Of a DNA stretch of 37,148 nucleotides, positions 15,974 to 24,348 are shown piece by piece. How positions within the stretch are numbered: position 1 is the first letter of the stretch; every line of letters starts with the position of its first letter. A program made the position numbers and the translations under genes. Origin of the DNA: a virus. The DNA lies in the IMG/VR virus record IMGVR_UViG_3300034023_000155, positions 1 to 37,148 of that record. One strand, 5' to 3'. The notes beneath the pieces are model-generated. The model was not told the DNA's origin, made no database searches, and saw only the letters and a program-made list of their open reading frames with translations.

Positions 15974-17383
15974 TTATGCTTTACCTGCTTGACCTGTTTT
16001 GCCAACGCTTGATGTGTTGCCGCCGCCGCCAGTATCTTGTGGGCTTGTGCCGGCAATAGGTGTTGCAGGTTTACTTGTGTCTTTTAATTCATCGCCGCCA
16101 GCCTTGTTTGGCTTGCCAAGATATTCACGCGCTTCATTTGGTGTAAGTAAACCATTGGTAACGCCAGCAACCGCCCAATTCATTTGGTCTAACGGTGCGC
16201 CTTTTAGGAAATCATCGGTTTGAAATTCAATGCAAAGGTTTGGATAACCTTGTAACAAACTTGCTTTCAACTTTTGTTGAATGTTTACCAATAAAGGATA
16301 AACGGCTGTTTTGTAGAATTCATCAATAACTGTTTGTGAATTATTAAACTTGCCTTCATCAATGCCAATCATTTGCGGTGGCACACCAAACAAACCACAA
16401 ATCCGTTTCATGGTTTGCATTTTAAGCGTTGCGGCATCCGCATCTTGCAAGGTTAGCATTTTGATTGATTCGTAAACCATGCCATTATCTAACAACATAG
16501 ATTGACCGGGCTTGCTTAAATCAGTTTGTTTTGAACCCATCATGCTTGACCATGCTTCTTTCAAGCGTGCCGCGATTTCTTTATAGCGTGAATCAGGTAT
16601 GACCTGTTCTGTTCTAAATATGCCTGTGGGTTTCGCACCGTTCTGCATTACAAAGTTGGCGTATAAGTCTATGTCTTGGTCAAGACCAACTAATTCAGTT
16701 GCCAATATGCCTTTGTTAAATGAACCCGAACCTTGCCAAGCCGCATCCATAACATGAAGGATTTGATGTGCCTTCAATGGTTCATCTTTACTAAAGCCAT
16801 AAGTCGGGGTTGATAACCTGTAAGCAGGATAACGGGTTTCAGTTAGTTGCGCTGTGATAAGGGTTGAATCAAGAATATACATTTCAAGCGGCGTTTGCAA
16901 AACTTGGTCTTGGTCTTTGCGCCATAGCAATGTAAATGTTTCACCAGCCAATTCGTGCCACATCATAAACTGATACCAGTATTCGTATTGGCTTTGAAAA
17001 TGATTTGGGTTTTGTAACAAACTAGCAACAGAACGCGCTTTGGCTTTATCACGGGCTGAAACATTGGGATTAGTGCAAGCATCAACCAATGTGCCATCAT
17101 CGCCATAAGCCATAACCTTAATTGGCAACTGTGAAACCGCACGGGCTTTAAGACCAATACAAGACATGATTGTGCTGTTCCGTGATAACACGGACATGTC
17201 AACGGTGCGACCTGCTTCAGTAACGCTTGAAGTCGTTACATATAATAATTGGTATGCGGCAGATGTTGGATAGGAATTGGCGTTGCGTAAGACATTGTTA
17301 CCAAGGGCGGTTTGACCGAAAAGCGTATTGCTTTCCTTGGCATTTGTTTGTGATTTTCTTTTGAATATATCTAGGATTGCCAT
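15974..17383 (-). CDS. Portal protein (HK97 family)
   Basis: A 469-residue protein with the HK97 portal pattern. The N-terminal strand region has SVLSRNSTIMSCIGLKARAVSQLPIKV. The middle has PLEMYIL, QILHVM and ELVGLDQDIDLYANF. The C-terminal part has ICGLFGVPPQMIGIDEG and GLLTPNEAREYLG. A Gly/Thr-rich disordered tail ends the protein. It forms the 12-subunit DNA entry ring and docks the terminase. It follows a candidate promoter in the 113-base gap after the terminase gene. Confidence 0.93.
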   Translation of the reverse strand: MAILDIFKRKSQTNAKESNTLFGQTALGNNVLRNANSYPTSAAYQLLYVTTSSVTEAGRTVDMSVLSRNSTIMSCIGLKARAVSQLPIKVMAYGDDGTLVDACTNPNVSARDKAKARSVASLLQNPNHFQSQYEYWYQFMMWHELAGETFTLLWRKDQDQVLQTPLEMYILDSTLITAQLTETRYPAYRLSTPTYGFSKDEPLKAHQILHVMDAAWQGSGSFNKGILATELVGLDQDIDLYANFVMQNGAKPTGIFRTEQVIPDSRYKEIAARLKEAWSSMMGSKQTDLSKPGQSMLLDNGMVYESIKMLTLQDADAATLKMQTMKRICGLFGVPPQMIGIDEGKFNNSQTVIDEFYKTAVYPLLVNIQQKLKASLLQGYPNLCIEFQTDDFLKGAPLDQMNWAVAGVTNGLLTPNEAREYLGKPNKAGGDELKDTSKPATPIAGTSPQDTGGGGNTSSVGKTGQAGKA

Positions 17384-17460
17384 GCTAATTCCTTAAATGC
17401 TTGCGCATAAATAATTATATCTTATATTATAGGAACTAGTATGTAACACTATTTTACCCT

Positions 17461-17489
17461 ATATTAAATAATAATCACATTATATGCAA
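17461..17489 (-). promoter_or_regulatory. Candidate promoter of portal-capsid operon
   Basis: On the minus strand TTGCAT is followed after exactly 17 bases by TAATAT, the same architecture as the early promoters at 25.1-26.4 kb. It lies in the only AT-rich intergenic gap between terminase and portal. Expression of structural genes would start here. Other -10-like stretches are nearby, so the true start needs mapping. Confidence 0.5.
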
Positions 17490-17496
17490 TATGTTT

Positions 17497-19152
17497 TTAA
17501 AAACTTCTGAAACCAAAGTTTGATGAAATTGGGTGGTCTAATGCACAATGAATAGCAATAATTAAAGCAATTACCCCGTCAACCTTTGCCGACTTGTCTG
17601 CTTCATTTTTACGAACCTTGATGTTGCCATTTACATCCACATAACATTCGCTGTTAGAAATTTGCCATCCCAAGAACGGATTGCCACTATGTCTTATGGC
17701 TTTTGACATGATAAGTTTTTCAGTATGTTTGGAAGGATTGCTTAACACCGCCATGCCTTGTCCAACCTTTTTAACTGGAATGCCTGTTTCATTTAACCTT
17801 GCAATTAAACTTGCCGCGTTGTAAGCATCATACCCAACTTCTTTTACATCATATAGTTGCGCTTGCTTCTTAATGTAATCTGAAATTTCCCTGTCATCCA
17901 TTACATTGCCTTCGGTAATCTGCAAAATGCCTGACCGAACGGCTTGGTCAAATATATCCCGATAGTGTGTTGGCACTAAAGCCAGTCCATCTTCAGGCAG
18001 GAAAAATTTGAAGTCAGCATAATAGTCTGTTTCGCTGTAACGCTTTAAAGTGCAGACCGCGTTTAAGTCGCGTGTGGCGGCAAGGTCAAAGCCAATGTAA
18101 ACCGATTCGGGTTCGGGCTTATCTTCACCAACGCTTTCATCCCAAAACTGTCTGTCAATCCATGCGGTGTTTGCAGACACCCAAACATTAAGCGTCTTGC
18201 ATAAGAACTCATTTAATGCGGCAGGCTTTAACTTAGCCTGTTCGCATCGTTCTGCAATGGCTTCTTGGTATATGCTAATGCCGTGCATAGGGTTAGCCTT
18301 TGCCCATGTTGTTGGGTCGCGCCAATCATCTTGTTGGTCAAGCCCATACAACAGACCAAACCAGCGTGGGTTGTCTGCCGCATCGCCATGCAACATAGAT
18401 TCAAACATTTGCAAATCTTCATAAAACTTGGTGTCTTTAGTAAACGATGCCGTTGTTATATAGATTCGCAATGGGTTGCGGCGTGCCACCATACCTGAAT
18501 GCAAAACTTCTATGCTGTTCCTGTCAACAATGGCGGCGGCTTCATCTACCAAACAACAGGATGGGTTTTTTCCATCGCCTGATTTTTTGTTGTCGCGCGA
18601 TAAGGCTTTGAACATTGATTGCAAGTCGCCTGTCTTTTTAATTTCATACTTGCTTACATCAAACACATTCTTAACTTCGGTGGGCATATTATCAACAAAG
18701 CCCTTGGCGGCATCAAACACAATGGTTGCCTGTTCCCTGTTGGTCGCCAATGTAAACACTTCCGCACCTGCTTCGCCAAACTGTAATTCATAAAGGCTTA
18801 TGCCTGCGGTGAATGTTGACTTGCCTGCCTTGCGTGGAATGAAAATAATAACATCCGTTACCATCCGCTTTTCATGGTCTTTCTTACTACGGAAACCATA
18901 GATGGCGCAAAGTGCAAAGATTTGGAAAGGTTCTAAGATTAAGGGTTTGCCAGCATCCGCGCCCTTGGTGTGTTTAAGCGTGCTAAAGAATTTCAACACA
19001 TGGTCAACATGGTCGGCAACAAATTCATATTCCCAATGCTTGTCTTCTAACTGGTCAAGGAATCTTTGGCAAGCCAGTTTGACATTATTGCAAACAAGGA
19101 TGTTGCCCTTGACCACATCTATTGCATAGAAAATCCCATCTTCTAATTTCAT
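17497..19152 (-). CDS. terL: Terminase large subunit
   Basis: A 551-residue Terminase_1-type motor. Walker A is IPRKAGKS (residues 105-112) and Walker B is CCLVDEAA (199-206), followed by the ITTASF coupling motif. The nuclease domain has IGFDLAATRDLNAV (D356 region), GYDAYNA and a terminal DGVIALIIAI. It cuts and pumps DNA into the prohead through the portal. ATGA overlap with the small subunit gene. This family usually belongs to cos-type, HK97-like phages. Confidence 0.95.
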   Translation of the reverse strand: MKLEDGIFYAIDVVKGNILVCNNVKLACQRFLDQLEDKHWEYEFVADHVDHVLKFFSTLKHTKGADAGKPLILEPFQIFALCAIYGFRSKKDHEKRMVTDVIIFIPRKAGKSTFTAGISLYELQFGEAGAEVFTLATNREQATIVFDAAKGFVDNMPTEVKNVFDVSKYEIKKTGDLQSMFKALSRDNKKSGDGKNPSCCLVDEAAAIVDRNSIEVLHSGMVARRNPLRIYITTASFTKDTKFYEDLQMFESMLHGDAADNPRWFGLLYGLDQQDDWRDPTTWAKANPMHGISIYQEAIAERCEQAKLKPAALNEFLCKTLNVWVSANTAWIDRQFWDESVGEDKPEPESVYIGFDLAATRDLNAVCTLKRYSETDYYADFKFFLPEDGLALVPTHYRDIFDQAVRSGILQITEGNVMDDREISDYIKKQAQLYDVKEVGYDAYNAASLIARLNETGIPVKKVGQGMAVLSNPSKHTEKLIMSKAIRHSGNPFLGWQISNSECYVDVNGNIKVRKNEADKSAKVDGVIALIIAIHCALDHPISSNFGFRSF

Positions 19153-19616
19153 TTTTTGGTTACTTTAACGCCAGCCAATAAATCATTATAAGAACCTGTG
19201 TGGGTCGTTGTTTTGTTTAGTCTGCCTTTAGGTGTCAAACCTAATTCATTCATTAACACTACAATCTTGCTTAGTGTTTCTTTCATAATTGAAAAGTAAA
19301 TGTTCGCGCCCTTGGTAACGCCACCATTAAATTCGGTAATCAGACCTTCACGCGCCACACCTTTCTTCGCTTCAACATACATGGAAATTTGGTCAGCCAA
19401 CATTGCCAGCAAATGTTTGTCTTGGTCAGCGTCTATGCCGTAAATGTCATACATGAAGTCTGAAGTTTCTTTGATGAACTTGCTTGCGTTCCACGCATCG
19501 GGGTTTTCCAACCAGTCGGCTTGGGGAATCCTTGCGCGGATTTTTTCAGGCAAGACAACTTCCTTGTCATTTGACCGAACAATGCGTAAGTTTGATGGTA
19601 ATGTTTTCTTTGTCAT
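19149..19616 (-). CDS. terS: Terminase small subunit (P27 family)
   Basis: A 155-residue protein starting MTKKTLP, preceded by AAAGGAAAAGAC. An upstream in-frame extension is possible but would consume the noncoding gap. The C-terminal half (HLLAMLADQISMY, ... GLTPKGRLN) fits P27-type small terminases. It recognises packaging DNA and delivers it to the large subunit. The recognised site is likely in the noncoding stretch just upstream. Confidence 0.85.
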   Translation of the reverse strand: MTKKTLPSNLRIVRSNDKEVVLPEKIRARIPQADWLENPDAWNASKFIKETSDFMYDIYGIDADQDKHLLAMLADQISMYVEAKKGVAREGLITEFNGGVTKGANIYFSIMKETLSKIVVLMNELGLTPKGRLNKTTTHTGSYNDLLAGVKVTKK

Positions 19617-19727
19617 GTCTTTTCCTTTTGCGTTTAGGGAATTCCCTGAAACTACCCCCGTTTTCAAAATCGTTTTGCGAACGATTGTGTTCCCGTTTGC
19701 TAGTAGGGCATCCCCAAAATGTTTAAG
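19617..19727. other. Candidate packaging (cos) region upstream of terS
   Basis: A 111-base gene-free stretch in an otherwise gapless leftward operon. It holds a perfect 12-bp palindrome, AGGGAATTCCCT (19636-19647), an inverted repeat AATCGTT-N5-AACGATT (19668-19686), and several G runs on the minus strand. HK97-type phages keep cos directly upstream of terS with an HNH gene nearby, as here. The inverted repeat could instead be a weak terminator for the HTH gene. Confidence 0.4.
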
Positions 19728-20162
19728 TTATTCATTTACAGCGCGTTTTTCGGCGTTATGCGACATGAAACCAAGGTGAACCTTACCTGCCCTTGGAATG
19801 ATGTTTGTATAGCCTAATTTCACCATTAAACCGATGTCCATGTCAGGCAACTGAACTGTTGGTTCTTCAATCGGTTCTTCTATGTTCTTACTTGGGTCGC
19901 GGTATTTCCACACATAAGGCTGGTCGCTTATCGTTGTGTAGCCACATGACCATTGCCCATTATACTTAGCAACCCGTTCATGCTTGGCTATATATCCACC
20001 TTCCACTAGGTTAAGCAAATGGATGTTGATGCCTTGGCATGGTATGTCCAATCGTTCCGCTATCTGTCTAATAGTTAATATGTCGTAATGACAAATATCC
20101 ATGATGGCTTGTCGTGTGTGTGTTGACTTTTCTATTCTTACCTTACTGCGTGGCTTACTCAT
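19728..20162 (-). CDS. Winged-helix DNA-binding protein
   Basis: A 144-residue protein. A helix-turn-helix is visible at residues 18-52 (RQAIMDICHYDILTIRQIAERLDIPCQGIN... then LNLVEGGYIAKHERV, the wing). The C-terminal half is acidic/Pro-rich and then basic. It lies between HNH and TerS genes, where small regulators or packaging helpers are found. It could regulate late genes or recognise the packaging site; sequence does not decide. Confidence 0.6.
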   Translation of the reverse strand: MSKPRSKVRIEKSTHTRQAIMDICHYDILTIRQIAERLDIPCQGINIHLLNLVEGGYIAKHERVAKYNGQWSCGYTTISDQPYVWKYRDPSKNIEEPIEEPTVQLPDMDIGLMVKLGYTNIIPRAGKVHLGFMSHNAEKRAVNE

Positions 20163-20165
20163 GTC

Positions 20166-20579
20166 TTATCCCACTATTCTATTGTAATCAGCATCCGTGT
20201 AGGTATGCACCCCTTCAGGTGTGTAATACAAGTATTGCCCGTGCGCTTCCATCTGTGTCTTTAGTGTGTGGCATGGCTGGCACAATGATTGAAATAGGTT
20301 GCGCCTAAACTTCACATCGTTCTGCCTGTGTGGAAACACATGGTCTATGTGTTCAGCCTGCACCACCTTACCTGCACATAAGCATCCAGCACATAATGGC
20401 TTTTGGCTTAACTGTGCCACCCGTTGTTTCTTCCATGCGGCTGTTGAATATAGTTTGCTGTTCGCCTTACCCTTATCCGTTATGCCGCCACCATGTTTAA
20501 CGCAGAATGTTGACCTGCTTGTTTTAGGTTCATGGCATCCCAATTCCCTACATTCTTTGTTTAACGGTGCATAAGGCAT
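20166..20579 (-). CDS. HNH endonuclease
   Basis: A 137-residue protein. The sequence shows Y44-S-T-A-A-W-K-K before the domain, C63-x2-C66, the EHIDH core (76-80), N94-L and C100-x2-CH (100-104). This is a complete zinc-structured beta-beta-alpha HNH fold. HNH proteins next to terminase genes are needed for cos cleavage in several phages, which fits this location two genes upstream of terS. It has no intron or intein features, so a packaging role is more likely than homing. Confidence 0.85.
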   Translation of the reverse strand: MPYAPLNKECRELGCHEPKTSRSTFCVKHGGGITDKGKANSKLYSTAAWKKQRVAQLSQKPLCAGCLCAGKVVQAEHIDHVFPHRQNDVKFRRNLFQSLCQPCHTLKTQMEAHGQYLYYTPEGVHTYTDADYNRIVG

Positions 20580-20812
20580 TAGTCGTTAATAACAGACTTT
20601 GGCGCAACTACATCCTTAACTGTCTTTGTGCCGCTTTCAACTGGAAACCTTGAAGCCAACTTACCTAATACAACATATTCAGCCGTATCGGGTGTTGCCT
20701 TTTGGAATGCCGCCAATATATCTTTAGGGTCTAAATTGCCGTAACTGGCAACTTCCCTGTCTATGTCGCCATAACTTGCCACTAATGTTTCAACTGCTGT
20801 TTTTACATTCAT
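20579..20812 (-). CDS. Small hypothetical protein
   Basis: A 77-residue protein that overlaps the next gene by one base. It contains two similar short units (VASYGDIDREVASYGNLDP) and a helical C-terminal half (DTAEYVVLGKLASRF) with a basic end. No known motif. Its placement among nuclease genes suggests a small DNA-metabolism accessory or packaging protein, but this is only positional. Confidence 0.5.
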   Translation of the reverse strand: MNVKTAVETLVASYGDIDREVASYGNLDPKDILAAFQKATPDTAEYVVLGKLASRFPVESGTKTVKDVVAPKSVIND

Positions 20813-20855
20813 GTCGTTCCCCTTACTTTCGCTTCGTTGATTGTGTATGTCTGTT

Positions 20856-21146
20856 TCATATTTCGCCCCTTAAAATCTTTGTGGTATGTTCAAGCAATTC
20901 CGTTTCCGTTCCATACTTGGCTTCAAATGCCGTTTTTCCCGAATGGAATGCTACACCGTAACCGCCATTGGTATGATGTAACGGGCATAAAGGTATTGCT
21001 AATAAATAATGCGACTTTTGCCCCATTCCTGCACCATGCCGAATGTGGTGAATATGTGGCATTGTATAACCGAACCCTTCCCTGTGGCAAACTATACATC
21101 CAATCTGACTTAGTTTATCAAAATGTTTCTTTTCCGCAATACTCAT
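20856..21146 (-). CDS. Ref-like zinc HNH-type nuclease
   Basis: A 96-residue protein with C17-x2-C20, an HIHHIRHG block (H31, H33, H34), a PLCPLHH block (C54, H57, H58) and GVAFHSG (H68). This resembles the C-terminal domain of the RecA-dependent nuclease Ref of phage P1 and the DUF968/DUF1364 group. It probably cuts ssDNA or D-loops during recombination. It overlaps its upstream neighbour by 29 bases; its own ATG has GGGGATTAG before it. Confidence 0.7.
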   Translation of the reverse strand: MSIAEKKHFDKLSQIGCIVCHREGFGYTMPHIHHIRHGAGMGQKSHYLLAIPLCPLHHTNGGYGVAFHSGKTAFEAKYGTETELLEHTTKILRGEI

Positions 21147-21663
21147 CTAATCCCCATATCAAATCCGTCAAACTGTTTACTTGGTTTAATTCAGCAATGC
21201 TTAATGCGTAATCACTTGAACGCAAGGTTAGTCTTGAATTTATGACATCGCCTTTTTGTCTAAATTTAGCGACTTCAAAAAATTCTTTTTTATCCATCCA
21301 TCCAGTTACGGTAATTGTTCTTTGTTCCCTATGAACAATGCTAAAAATATACACATCGGTATTGTAATGCTTTTGCGCTTCAAAGATATTTACCAAGTAA
21401 TCTAATTTTGGATGGTAATTTGTTGCGGTTGATTTAATGTCAATTTTGATTCCACTATATTGGATGTCAATGCCGCCGTCAGGTTTGTCTGATATTTGCG
21501 GCAATTCATAACCCAATAAATCCATAATTGCTGATTGGGCAACCATACCAATTAACTGGTCAATCTTTTTACCATCATCAACACCACGCATTCCATAATT
21601 GCAATTCCTAATTAAATACTGACCATGCGCGATTATTTCAGGCTTTATGGGGAAATTAAACAT
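21118..21663 (-). CDS. PD-(D/E)XK-type endonuclease-like protein
   Basis: Start chosen at MFNFPIK, two bases after the upstream stop codon and with AGGA eight bases before; this gives 181 residues. The restriction-fold signature is visible: PDGGIDIQYSGIKIDIKSTA, with acidic residues 62 and 66 and the D75-I-K77 pair. No HNH or GIY residues are seen. It could be a Holliday-junction or restriction-type nuclease in phage recombination or host DNA breakdown. The family is not firmly known. Confidence 0.6.
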   Translation of the reverse strand: MFNFPIKPEIIAHGQYLIRNCNYGMRGVDDGKKIDQLIGMVAQSAIMDLLGYELPQISDKPDGGIDIQYSGIKIDIKSTATNYHPKLDYLVNIFEAQKHYNTDVYIFSIVHREQRTITVTGWMDKKEFFEVAKFRQKGDVINSRLTLRSSDYALSIAELNQVNSLTDLIWGLDEYCGKETF

Positions 21664-21665
21664 AA

Positions 21666-21971
21666 TCAGTCCTGCAACCAAATGTCATGTTCTGCCGCCC
21701 ATCTTTCTACGCGTGCCATAAAATCATTTAATTCAGCCACATTACAATCAGCCGTTGATTTCAATTCGGTTATGACCTTGCCGTTTGATGTTCGGTATTC
21801 ATTATAGCCAAGCCACCTATCCTTAAACATCACTTTCCACCAATGATGATTATGATAAAGCCCATCACTAGCAGGCACATTAGCGGCAATTTCCGTAAAC
21901 AACAAATGCAATCGGTTGTTCTGCGGTAATGACCGTTTAGGTTCTTGACCACATTCTTTACACTTTGCCAT
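21666..21971 (-). CDS. NinB-like recombination protein
   Basis: A 101-residue protein. An N-terminal zinc-ribbon-like CKECG is followed by RSLPQNNRLHLLFTEIA, the conserved start of the NinB family (R-S-L-x-Q-N), then WWKVMFKDRWLG and a helical end (LNDFMARVERWAAEHDIWL). NinB of lambda binds ssDNA and works with recombination functions. Neighbours are nucleases and recombination-type genes. The C-terminus overlaps the next gene region by spacing only (2 bases). Confidence 0.6.
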   Translation of the reverse strand: MAKCKECGQEPKRSLPQNNRLHLLFTEIAANVPASDGLYHNHHWWKVMFKDRWLGYNEYRTSNGKVITELKSTADCNVAELNDFMARVERWAAEHDIWLQD

Positions 21972-22140
21972 CGTTTAACCTTTCAGCCAATTCCTTTGCT
22001 TCCTTTGCGCTATCAAAATACCCGTGGTTAGTGTTCTTGTTTGATAAGCCATATTTAACCGTTCCATCGGCTTTGTAATACTTAGCAATAAACCATTCGC
22101 CCGATTTGATGCAATAGTTGTCTAATTTAAGCCACTTCAT
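21958..22140 (-). CDS. Small hypothetical protein
   Basis: A 60-residue protein whose sequence (LDNYCIKSGEWFIAKYYKADGTVKYGLSNKN...HGYFDSAKEAKELAERLN) looks like a small beta-sheet followed by one amphipathic helix. It overlaps the neighbours on both sides, so it is translated within the replication operon. No function known. Confidence 0.55.
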   Translation of the reverse strand: MKWLKLDNYCIKSGEWFIAKYYKADGTVKYGLSNKNTNHGYFDSAKEAKELAERLNDGKV

Positions 22141-22549
22141 GTGCCATTGCTTCCTGTGCGTATTTCAAACTAATTTCGGGGAAATTCTGTGGGTTGTCAA
22201 TGATGCGTGTTGCCCATGCGCGGTAATTGGTCTTTGGCTTCAGTTTCTTTGCAACAAATGTATTTAATTCTTCTACATGCTTTTTGTTTTCTTCATAATT
22301 AACTGGCGATGGCAATGCAAAGTAAACATCTTCCCTTGGTTTGCATAGGGCAATGATGTCAGCAGGCTGTGGCAACTTGTTTGGGGTGTCTGTCCATACA
22401 TCAAGGGCTTTTGCTACAACGCTAAATTCAAAGCGTTCTAATTTATGCCACCATATACGCAACATTTCCTTTTCGGGTGCGCCTTTGTTGTATATAGCAA
22501 AGACGGCAACAATCATGTCTTTAAATGCCAATTTGTCTGCATCAATCAT
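22127..22549 (-). CDS. Helicase loader/inhibitor-like protein (G39P-like)
   Basis: A 140-residue protein. The opening block (AFKDMIVAVFAIYNKGAPEKEMLRIWWHKLERFEFSVV) has the I-W-W-x2-L and repeated aromatics of the G39P/loader-inhibitor group. The C-terminus is a proline-containing polar tail. In SPP1, G39P delivers the replicative helicase to the origin-bound initiator. Here it would recruit host DnaB to the DnaA-box region upstream. It is two genes from the replication initiator-like gene. The match is by pattern and should be tested by profile search. Confidence 0.55.
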   Translation of the reverse strand: MIDADKLAFKDMIVAVFAIYNKGAPEKEMLRIWWHKLERFEFSVVAKALDVWTDTPNKLPQPADIIALCKPREDVYFALPSPVNYEENKKHVEELNTFVAKKLKPKTNYRAWATRIIDNPQNFPEISLKYAQEAMAHEVA

Positions 22550-23418
22550 TTTTTATCCTTTAATATCATTCCATAATTATTAACAACATTTTTAATAATT
22601 ACATTTTTATTTTTTATTAGTTTGTTTTTTTTAAACGGCGAATAATCAACATGATGATGCCATCTATTAAACTTCCAAACAACTTTAGCAACATCGGGAT
22701 GTAAATCTGCCAACATTTTTGATTTATTTAATGTTCCCTCATTTTTGTAAAATTCTTTTGTATTGCCACCTGACATTCTTTGCGTTGTTACTTTGCCACA
22801 TAAAAAAGCATTAAATTGAATAGTGCAAAACCCATCTTTTAAAACACGCAAACATAAATCCGTATCTTCGTTATATCTTCCACGCCAACGATAGGGAATG
22901 TTATTTTGAATAAGCAAACATGAATAAATGCGTGTGTTTAAAATAAATGGCGCAACTTTGTCAGTTGATTTACAAAATGAATAATAATTAAATCCTGATA
23001 TATAAACATTTTCATATCTATCAACAAAATCTTCAGCCGCTTTAAATGTTGCGCCGCTTCTAACAGGAACTTTTAAATTCCTATTTAATCGGTGAAAATC
23101 ATCTATGTTGTCATCTAAAACCCAATGTCTTTTATGACCGTTTTTTATAGAATGTTCCCATGCAAAATTTCTTGCCGCACCCGGTCCTTTGCTTCTAGTA
23201 AATCCTAAATCATCGCAAGTATTATATTCATCAAGATATTTTTTAGGCAATATCAGAATTTTTGATTTATCAATTACTTTTGCATATTGTTCAAATTCTG
23301 CTTCTTCAACAATAATTGAATAATTAACATTCATTTTTTCCAACGCTTTGCTAGTCAATCTTGTTTCCCATCTTCCTTTTGAAACAATATAGATTGGATA
23401 ATTAGGGTTCATTGACAT
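22546..23418 (-). CDS. TET-associated-type (TAGT/GREB1-like) glycosyltransferase
   Basis: About 290 residues; the start is MSMNPNY (ATG 23418) or MNPNY (23412), with no clear Shine-Dalgarno sequence. The sequence has the TAGT/GREB1 C-terminal landmarks: YPIYIVSKGRW, GPGAARNFAWEHS, HWVLDDNIDDF (DxD-like sugar-nucleotide site), RYNEDTDLCLRVLKDG, and FLCGKVTTQRMSGGNT. In other phages this family is proposed to add sugars to oxidised pyrimidines. No TET/JBP oxygenase is adjacent. It overlaps the 83-residue gene upstream and looks AT-richer than neighbours, suggesting transfer. The substrate is unknown. Confidence 0.8.
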   Translation of the reverse strand: MSMNPNYPIYIVSKGRWETRLTSKALEKMNVNYSIIVEEAEFEQYAKVIDKSKILILPKKYLDEYNTCDDLGFTRSKGPGAARNFAWEHSIKNGHKRHWVLDDNIDDFHRLNRNLKVPVRSGATFKAAEDFVDRYENVYISGFNYYSFCKSTDKVAPFILNTRIYSCLLIQNNIPYRWRGRYNEDTDLCLRVLKDGFCTIQFNAFLCGKVTTQRMSGGNTKEFYKNEGTLNKSKMLADLHPDVAKVVWKFNRWHHHVDYSPFKKNKLIKNKNVIIKNVVNNYGMILKDKK

Positions 23419-23653
23419 ATATTTTTGCCGAATTAACACCACGGGTTAATTTTGGATGCCAAATACTTTTTGTTTTTTCAGTTATTTTTTGGTTTATTAA
23501 ATTGGCAAATTCAAGCATTGATTCTTTACTGTCAAACCTAACGATTATTTTTGCATAAGGTTCTTGTTGTTCTTGAATAAATTCGGGCATATCTTTCCAT
23601 TCGGTAAAAACAGGCGATTCCAAATCATCAAACAAATTATGTGAATCAATCAT
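23402..23653 (-). CDS. Conserved small phage protein
   Basis: An 83-residue protein. It has an acidic start (DDLESPVFTEWKDMPEFIQ), then YAKIIVRFDSKESMLEFANLI and KTKSIWHPKL near the end. From memory this EW..MPEF ... SIW.P pattern recurs in phage genes close to ParB-like or DNA-modification genes, but no function is established. It is directly upstream of the glycosyltransferase, so they may be linked. Confidence 0.5.
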   Translation of the reverse strand: MIDSHNLFDDLESPVFTEWKDMPEFIQEQQEPYAKIIVRFDSKESMLEFANLINQKITEKTKSIWHPKLTRGVNSAKIYVNEP

Positions 23654-23661
23654 ATAGTTTC

Positions 23662-24342
23662 CTAAAATGGGTTCATATCAATAACGGGCTGTTCATCTTG
23701 CCAACGCCCTTGATTTAAGTATGTTGCAGGATTTGGTATAAATTGCCCATCATTCCTGCGCCATTGGTCTGATTCCTTTTGCCATGTAAGTGCAGGCAAT
23801 ACATCATCAATTCGGGCTTTAGTCTTAGACCAGGACTTTGCCGCCGCATCTTTACCAACCTTTTTTGGGTATGCTTGCCAAAATTCTTCAAAGCCATTGT
23901 CTAGCGATTTATCGCGAATAGGTTTACTTGCCTTAACTAAACTAGCCTTACCTATACTAACCTGTGCTTCCACTTTGGCAACATCTTGGAAACATTGTGT
24001 TTCCATAGTGTAAACATTGTTGTCTTTTAACGATAATTTAGCCTTTTCATCAATGTAAACGCTAGGTTTATATCGGTCTTTTTGAATAAGGTTGTGAATC
24101 TTCCAATGCTTAATTACACATACACCACTTTCAAACGGTATGACAAAATTCTTTGCCATCAATATCTTTAAATCATCATCCGCGCAACCAATCATTCGCT
24201 GTATTTTTTTAGCGTTATTTATAAATCCATCATCATCGGCACGCATTGATAAGTGAAAATAAAGCGATTGTGTTGAACATGGCATATCTAAAAAAGCATC
24301 GCTATCAATGATAGTTTTTGCAAACATTCTGCGTTCAGCCAT
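23662..24342 (-). CDS. Replication initiation / replisome-organiser-like protein
   Basis: Start set at MAERRMFAK (226 residues), preceded by GGGGGAAAGAA; earlier in-frame codons lie within a structured leader. The N-terminal 90 residues (FAKTIIDSDAFLDMPCSTQSLYF, RMIGCADDDLKILM, CVIKHWKIHNLIQKDRYKP) fit the winged-helix domain of phage replication initiators. The C-terminal part (FEEFWQAYPKKVGKDAAAK, then NPATYLNQGRW) is DnaD/DnaT-like. It lies next to five DnaA boxes and upstream of a helicase-loader-like gene. A role in origin unwinding and helicase loading is inferred. Confidence 0.8.
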   Translation of the reverse strand: MAERRMFAKTIIDSDAFLDMPCSTQSLYFHLSMRADDDGFINNAKKIQRMIGCADDDLKILMAKNFVIPFESGVCVIKHWKIHNLIQKDRYKPSVYIDEKAKLSLKDNNVYTMETQCFQDVAKVEAQVSIGKASLVKASKPIRDKSLDNGFEEFWQAYPKKVGKDAAAKSWSKTKARIDDVLPALTWQKESDQWRRNDGQFIPNPATYLNQGRWQDEQPVIDMNPF

Positions 24343-24348
24343 TTCTTT

